Shown here: piece after piece, positions 4,226-7,426 of the stretch
Numbering within the stretch: position 1 is the first letter of the stretch
Layout: the number at the start of each line of letters is the position of its first letter
Assembly: GCA_023257055.1 (NCBI GenBank)
Contig: JALRDG010000032.1
Span: 1-7,426, forward strand
Length of the DNA: 7,426 nt
Reading direction: 5' to 3'
Source: Candidatus Saccharimonadia bacterium
GTDB lineage: Bacteria > Patescibacteriota > Saccharimonadia > Saccharimonadales > Saccharimonadaceae
Translations under genes and position numbers: made by a program
The notes under the pieces: model-generated
Told to the model about the DNA's origin: nothing
Databases searched by the model: none
Seen by the model: only the letters and a program-made list of their open reading frames with translations

Positions 4226-4257
4226 GCTACGCACATTACAAAATGAAGGGCTCAGTG

Positions 4258-4659
4258 ATGGATCGCAAGGAAAAAGGTAAGATTACTGCAGAGATGGCGG
4301 CAGTCGGCTTTAGTAGCCGCGAAATTCTCGGCATTATGTACTCAGTTGATGAACTGGAACGCGCCGTGCAAGATCCTCGCTACCAATTCCTGGCAGCGGC
4401 CATAAAGTTTACAGTAGGATGCTCCGTGGATCTCGGCGAGGCAGTACCCGGAAAGCTCGTTTCCGATCACCACTTTCCAATGCCGACATCTGAACTTCAG
4501 GAGATGATTGACTATCTGGAAAGCAGAGTTTTCACTAAGCGACGCAGTCTGCTTGAAGAAGTCTTCTTCTTCCCTGCGAAGAGATACCAAATCAAATGGG
4601 ACGAAGAGGCTCGTAATTTCCGCTATATCCAACCCATTAGGGGGAACAAAAAATGTTAG
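4258..4659 (+). CDS. unknown protein, first gene of an overlapping pair (133 aa)
   Basis: I do not recognise the family. The ATG at 4258 is preferred over the in-frame ATG at 4243 because GAAGGG (4245-4250) gives it a ribosome-binding site seven bases upstream, while 4243 has none. The protein appears mixed alpha/beta and soluble: a basic N terminus (MDRKEKGK), helical GFSSREILGIMYSVDELERAV, a helical ELQEMIDYLESRVFTKRRSLLEEV and a C-terminal strand-like stretch rich in aromatic residues (YQIKWDEEARNFRYI). The SSREILGIMYSVDEL segment resembles the short helix pair of DNA-binding proteins, but I cannot support that call. The next gene starts seven bases before its end, so the two are probably translationally coupled. 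Confidence 0.75.
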   Translation: MDRKEKGKITAEMAAVGFSSREILGIMYSVDELERAVQDPRYQFLAAAIKFTVGCSVDLGEAVPGKLVSDHHFPMPTSELQEMIDYLESRVFTKRRSLLEEVFFFPAKRYQIKWDEEARNFRYIQPIRGNKKC

Positions 4660-4994
4660 AATGTCCCGATTTTTCCAACGCACGCGACAGTCGCCCTGAA
4701 GACGAGCAAAAGATGATTGCCCGTCAACAAAAGGCGGAAGCTCGTGTTAATCGGAAGCTCGAACGTTTTACACGTCGGCTTATCGACCGCGCAACACGCA
4801 ACTATATGCGTGGCGGCAAAATGCAAGCCACTGGTATGGTGACGGCAAATGATGCGCATTTCTGTCGTGGTATGCGACCCGCGAGTCATATTGCGACACT
4901 CCTTCCCGAGGGATGGAGTGTGTCAGAGCAACTTGCAGAGCCATACGGTGTACAGTACGCGGTTACGATTCGCTACTCCGAACACTGTACGTAG
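4653..4994 (+). CDS. unknown basic protein, second gene of an overlapping pair (113 aa)
   Basis: I do not recognise the family. The ATG at 4653 overlaps the previous stop and has an AGGGGG site eight bases upstream. Residues 15-55 form a long Arg/Lys-rich helix (QKMIARQQKAEARVNRKLERF and RRLIDRATRNYMRGG) that could bind nucleic acid. A C-terminal VQYAVTIRYS faintly recalls the QYxRVxxxCG strand of ORFs 1 and 3, too short to claim homology. No membrane segment or signal peptide. Shared promoter with the preceding gene and a strong terminator after it define a two-gene operon, suggesting a joint function that I cannot name. Confidence 0.72.
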   Translation: MLECPDFSNARDSRPEDEQKMIARQQKAEARVNRKLERFTRRLIDRATRNYMRGGKMQATGMVTANDAHFCRGMRPASHIATLLPEGWSVSEQLAEPYGVQYAVTIRYSEHCT

Positions 4995-5003
4995 CCCTTA
5001 TTT

Positions 5004-5057
5004 CCCCGCTTGACCCGTGAAGGCCCCGCATGGCCTTTGGGTCAAGCGGGGTTTTTA
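5004..5057 (+). terminator. nested intrinsic terminator after the gene pair
   Basis: Perfect 13-bp outer stem CCCCGCTTGACCC (5004-5016) with GGGTCAAGCGGGG (5039-5051), enclosing AAGGCC (5020-5025) with GGCCTT (5032-5037). Followed by a T tract. The outer-plus-inner plan recalls the terminators of the left island. Confidence 0.92.
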
Positions 5058-5071
5058 TATTACCGCATATC

Positions 5072-5100
5072 TAGACAAAATATAATTTTTATGTCAATAT
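5072..5100 (+). promoter_or_regulatory. promoter of the lipoprotein pair
   Basis: TAGACA (5072-5077), 17 bp, CAATAT (5095-5100) with TGT before the -10. Predicted leader about 27 nt. Confidence 0.5.
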
Positions 5101-5133
5101 ACAGCAGTTAGTCACTTCTACCTATGGAGAACC

Positions 5134-5418
5134 ATGCGTAAAAAGAACTCGCTCCTTTCTGTTGCACTTATTTCACTCCTCTCTCTGACCGCGTGCGGTA
5201 GCTCATCCACTGCAGAAACCGATGATTCTGCTACAGAAGTATCCGAGCCCGATCAGGCAAATACCAATCCGCGTGATGGTTGGGTGGATGTTTCTGGAGA
5301 TGAGAGATTTGCTGTAAAAGCAAAGTGCCTAGGCTCCTCTCTAATTATCGTTGGCTACTATAATGGCAACCTAGCACTCCAGCACGGTGAAGCCAGTGCA
5401 GAGTGTACTCAGCAGTAA
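5134..5418 (+). CDS. small lipoprotein A (94 aa)
   Basis: A basic n-region (MRKKN), a hydrophobic core and the lipobox LTAC ending at Cys21 form a type II signal peptide, so the mature protein of about 74 residues is lipid-anchored on the outer face of the membrane. Residues 22-48 are a Ser/Glu/Asp-rich linker. The small remaining domain (49-94) holds two Cys, C65 and C91, which could form a disulphide. It matches the next gene product in NxxPRxG, KxCxxxxLI, then a C-terminal Cys. GGAG lies four bases before the ATG. In an epibiotic CPR cell such surface lipoproteins could face the host, but that is inference. Confidence 0.85.
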   Translation: MRKKNSLLSVALISLLSLTACGSSSTAETDDSATEVSEPDQANTNPRDGWVDVSGDERFAVKAKCLGSSLIIVGYYNGNLALQHGEASAECTQQ

Positions 5419-5455
5419 TATACTCATTTACCACTATATCAAGTGAGGTAGTGTC

Positions 5456-5737
5456 ATGAAAAAGATGATCGGAACTGTCGGCGCGTGCGGCCTTCTCTTG
5501 ATGCTTTCCGCGTGCGGCAGTAGGCATGGGGAATCTGATAATCCCGAGCCAGTGGAGACCGTTACTACTGCGCCAGTAGAAAATACCGATCCGCGCAAAG
5601 GAGCCGTGACAATTAACGATCCAAGCGGTGAATATTTCGGTGTAACAAAACTATGTGACGGCACAACTCTGATATATGTGTACTGGAACACAGGTATGGA
5701 CGTAATCACTGAGAGTCCGGAGTGCGCCCCGCAATAA
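5456..5737 (+). CDS. small lipoprotein B, paralogue of A (93 aa)
   Basis: The signal peptide MKKMIGTVGACGLLLMLSAC ends in the lipobox LSAC with Cys20 as the lipidated residue. A Pro/Glu/Thr-rich linker (21-45) precedes a domain aligned with lipoprotein A: NTDPRKG (43-49), KLCDGTTLIYVYW with C67, and C90 near the end. The 38-bp gap from gene A has no promoter or terminator, so the two are probably co-transcribed after a duplication. The GAGG site (5445-5448) sits partly in a small hairpin, CACT (5432-5435) with AGTG (5442-5445), which could lower translation. Confidence 0.86.
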   Translation: MKKMIGTVGACGLLLMLSACGSRHGESDNPEPVETVTTAPVENTDPRKGAVTINDPSGEYFGVTKLCDGTTLIYVYWNTGMDVITESPECAPQ

Positions 5738-5795
5738 CCCCGCTCATCCATCGAGACCCCGCTTGGCCTCTGGGCTGAGCGGGGTCTCTTTAATT
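5738..5795 (+). terminator. terminator after the lipoprotein pair, with two exclusive folds
   Basis: Fold 1 pairs CCCCGCTCA (5738-5746) with TGAGCGGGG (5776-5784) around CCA/TGG and GAG/CTC inner pairs. Fold 2 pairs GAGACCCCGCT (5753-5763) with AGCGGGGTCTC (5778-5788). Both compete for the same 3' strand and both are followed by a T-rich tract. A 37-bp stretch (5748-5784) is repeated exactly at 6311-6347. Confidence 0.85.
5748..5784 (+). repeat. 37-bp direct repeat, copy A
   Basis: Identical to 6311-6347 and forming the core of both terminators. The flanks are also near-identical (CCGCTCAT and CCGTTCAC before, CTCTTTAATT after), so the whole terminator was probably copied. Confidence 0.9.
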
Positions 5796-5832
5796 TTATT
5801 AGCACACCGGGAAAAGCAGTCGGTAAAATATT

Positions 5833-5861
5833 TTGCATTTTCATACAAAAGATGCTATTGT
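5833..5861 (+). promoter_or_regulatory. promoter of the 5946 gene
   Basis: TTGCAT (5833-5838), 17 bp, TATTGT (5856-5861) with extended TGC. The leader would be about 78 nt. Confidence 0.6.
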
Positions 5862-5945
5862 ACAGTTGCATCATGATCAATGACGTATCGCAACACACAA
5901 TCAAAGAAAATTAGCAAAGCAAACCCTCTAGAACGAGGAGCTTCC

Positions 5946-6290
5946 ATGTCTATTGTTGACACGCAGCGGTACCTTGCGGAAGGTTATGTGCCCTTCGAAG
6001 AGTTTCGTCGAATCGTCGCACTCGAAGCATTGGCTATGCTGAACGAGCTAGTAAAAAGAGATGCCGACGGCGAAGAAGCTATCCAAATTGAACGAACGTT
6101 TGATCGGACGCACTTGATGAAGGATGGCGAGCGCGTTCCGCTCAGTGACTTGCAGCGCATTTTCTATGACGCAGTTGGTCCGCTGTTACGTTCATACAGC
6201 GCAAACGCAAAAGCATACGCCGATTACCTTGGCGCAGATACGCTCACGAACAATACGATGCATATCATGTGCTACAGAATCTCACTTTGA
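5946..6290 (+). CDS. unknown soluble protein, probably helical (114 aa)
   Basis: I do not recognise the family. The ATG at 5946 follows GAGGAG with a five-base spacer; the in-frame ATG at 5880 has no ribosome-binding site. The chain looks mostly helical: FEEFRRIVALEALAMLNELVKRD (17-39), DLQRIFYDAVGPLLRSY (68-84) and ANAKAYADYLG (86-96), with a charged, strand-like IQIERTFDRTHLMKDGERV between them. No signal peptide or membrane segment. In the leader, CCTC (5925-5928) can pair with GAGG (5935-5938) and occlude the ribosome-binding site. It is a single-gene unit with its own promoter and terminator. Confidence 0.8.
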   Translation: MSIVDTQRYLAEGYVPFEEFRRIVALEALAMLNELVKRDADGEEAIQIERTFDRTHLMKDGERVPLSDLQRIFYDAVGPLLRSYSANAKAYADYLGADTLTNNTMHIMCYRISL

Positions 6291-6301
6291 TTCGCTAGCG
6301 T

Positions 6302-6356
6302 CCCGTTCACCCATCGAGACCCCGCTTGGCCTCTGGGCTGAGCGGGGCTCTTTAAT
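6302..6356 (+). terminator. terminator after the 5946 gene, near-copy of the one at 5738
   Basis: The same two alternative folds: CCCGTTCA (6302-6309) with TGAGCGGG, keeping pairing through a G-U pair where the other copy has C-G, or GAGACCCCGCT (6316-6326) with AGCGGGG-CTC, which has lost one T opposite an A. Followed by TTTAATTAT. It overlaps the stop of the minus-strand gene. Confidence 0.85.
6311..6347 (+). repeat. 37-bp direct repeat, copy B
   Basis: Second copy of the repeat at 5748-5784, about 560 bp away in the same orientation, again immediately downstream of a coding region. Confidence 0.9.
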
Positions 6357-7146
6357 TATCAGTAGAATCTTTTAACACGCCCCTGAGTGCTTTTTCGAAC
6401 CCTGCTCGCAGGAGAATGGGACCAACAATTGCCGGTGCATTCGACAAACATCCTCCCAATTCTGAAAGGGCGTATTTACCTAGGGTAGCTTGTGTTTTTA
6501 GAGTTGGGCGGATCTGTATAATTTCGTTTTCATAATCCCTCTTCGCATCGGATATAGAATCAAGAAGATATCCCGTCCTACCAAGTCGATACAGCCACGA
6601 ATTGAACTGCTTACGTTGCGCGACATCTTGAAATACTTCATCGTCATCAATAGCAACCAATCGGGCAAAATATTCCGCTTCTTCTACAGTCACATCGATA
6701 AATTCAACTATAGAGCGTGCGGCATATCGTTCATGTGCGAATTCTACCATCTGTACACTCGCGTTTATCGTCGCCTGTCGGTCTACGGACAATTCTTTAT
6801 ATACCGTCGAGAACTCTTCGGCTTGCGATACGGTAAAGTTAGGGATCGTCTTCCCTACAATAAGACTTTCCAGGTAAGGCTGTATATCCGGTACTTTATC
6901 GTCGTCGACCAGAGTGTCAAATTCCCGACTGGCATTTAAGATGGCGCGCCAGTACGTAGTATCTTGATCCGTAACATCAATATCAAACTCTGAGGCAATG
7001 TCGCAAAATAACTTTACCGACTGCGGATGATCGTCGCGCTGTACTATATCGAGACGGCACATATCTGCCATCTGAAATACAGCATTACGTACACTGCGCG
7101 TATATGCACGTTCACCACCCTGCTCCGCATTTGCTGTACTATCCAT
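6352..7146 (-). CDS. unknown protein, probably all-helical (264 aa)
   Basis: I do not recognise the family; it is the longest complete gene here. The start is taken as the ATG at 7146; an in-frame GTG at 7164 is possible, but neither has a Shine-Dalgarno. A weak TTCGGA-17-TAATAC pair at 7151-7179 would leave almost no leader, so leaderless translation is likely but unproven. The chain is acidic and helix-rich, with no signal peptide or membrane segment: for example SVRNAVFQMADMCRLDIVQ, VSQAEEFSTVYKELSVDRQA, TVEEAEYFARLVAIDDDEVF and RKQFNSWLYRLGRTGYLLD. The C-terminal part (KYALSELGGCLSNAPAIVG onward) is more hydrophobic and glycine-containing. It is flanked by the tuf terminator upstream. Confidence 0.82.
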   Translation of the reverse strand: MDSTANAEQGGERAYTRSVRNAVFQMADMCRLDIVQRDDHPQSVKLFCDIASEFDIDVTDQDTTYWRAILNASREFDTLVDDDKVPDIQPYLESLIVGKTIPNFTVSQAEEFSTVYKELSVDRQATINASVQMVEFAHERYAARSIVEFIDVTVEEAEYFARLVAIDDDEVFQDVAQRKQFNSWLYRLGRTGYLLDSISDAKRDYENEIIQIRPTLKTQATLGKYALSELGGCLSNAPAIVGPILLRAGFEKALRGVLKDSTDN

Positions 7147-7187
7147 GTATGTATTATTACACACCGCGCATATTCCGAATATACAAA

Positions 7188-7217
7188 CAAAGCGCCCTGA
7201 TTTCTCAGAGCGCTTTG
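7188..7217 (-). terminator. terminator after tuf
   Basis: CAAAGCGC (7188-7195) with GCGCTTTG (7210-7217), a C/A mismatch, then CTGA with TCAG around TTTC. On the minus strand it is followed by a T-rich stretch. It sits 17 bases past the tuf stop and cuts tuf off from the genes downstream. Confidence 0.85.
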
Positions 7218-7234
7218 TATAATTAGAGAACTAA

Positions 7235-7426
7235 TTATTTGGTGATTGCTGTAACAACACCAGCACCAACAGTACGGCCACCTTCGCGGATAGCGAAGTT
7301 TAGACCCTGTTCCATGGCAATTGGAGCAAGCAATTTAACCTTGAAAGTCAAAGTGTCGCCAGGCATAACCATTTCTTTGTCAGCTGGAAGCTCAACTTCA
7401 CCAGTTACGTCAGTTGTACGGAAGTA
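7235..7426 (-). CDS. tuf: elongation factor Tu, C-terminal 63 residues (runs off the right edge)
   Basis: The reverse strand encodes YFRTTDVTGEVELPADKEMV, continuing to the family ending EGGRTVGAGVVTAI followed by K and a TAA stop. This is domain III of EF-Tu, the GTPase that delivers aminoacyl-tRNA to the ribosome. The REGGRTVGAG signature is unmistakable. It is normally close upstream of rpsJ; here about 3.2 kb of other genes lies between the two. Confidence 0.97.
   Translation of the reverse strand, partial: YFRTTDVTGEVELPADKEMVMPGDTLTFKVKLLAPIAMEQGLNFAIREGGRTVGAGVVTAITK

Noticed and set aside
6616..6939. Plus-strand open frame inside the 264-aa minus-strand gene
   Set aside because: No ribosome-binding site or promoter, and composition consistent with an antisense shadow of the larger gene.

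Overview
The window is probably from a Candidatus Saccharibacteria (TM7) or related Patescibacteria/CPR genome. Three minus-strand translation genes fix the context: the C-terminal end of EF-Tu (tuf, right edge), a complete S10 (rpsJ, middle) and the first residues of L3 (rplC, left edge). This is the usual tuf-rpsJ-rplC order of the str/S10 region. Here, however, about 3.2 kb separates tuf from rpsJ and about 3.7 kb separates rpsJ from rplC, and the gaps are filled with small genes I do not recognise. UGA, UAA and UAG all act as stops, which argues against the UGA=Gly code of Gracilibacteria/Absconditabacteria. The lineage call is inference from gene order and style.

Left island (228-2840, plus strand). 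Five small ORFs (91-142 codons) lie in tandem, each with its own sigma70-like promoter (17-bp spacer) and its own terminator. Four of them (ORFs 1, 2, 4, 5) carry the same roughly 50-nt leader. It folds into a compact three-way junction: an outer helix P1 reaching to or near the start codon, a P2 hairpin with an AUYGY pentaloop, and a small P3 hairpin that holds the Shine-Dalgarno. The stems are kept by compensatory and G-U changes, and the predicted transcription start falls almost exactly at the 5' strand of P1. This looks like an undescribed cis-acting translational control element shared by a regulon of small genes. ORFs 1, 3 and 4 are diverged paralogues. ORFs 1-3 end in long nested terminators of shared architecture.

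Middle (2869-4045). A small three-helix membrane protein gene (minus, nearly leaderless) is divergent from a gene for a histone-H1-like, Lys/Ala-rich protein with one membrane helix. A bidirectional terminator separates the latter from rpsJ, which has its own strong promoter.

Right island (4182-6352, plus strand). An overlapping pair of unknown genes (4258-4994), a pair of related small lipoproteins (5134-5737), and a 114-aa unknown protein gene (5946-6290) each sit in a compact unit. Their GC-rich terminators include a near-duplicate pair. A minus-strand gene for a 264-aa, probably all-helical unknown protein (6352-7146) lies between this island and the tuf terminator.

Taken together, the ribosomal genes have been split into separately promoted units, and the gaps host short single-gene or two-gene units with structured leaders. 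In at least six of these units the ribosome-binding site is drawn into a local hairpin, so translational gating appears to be a common theme.
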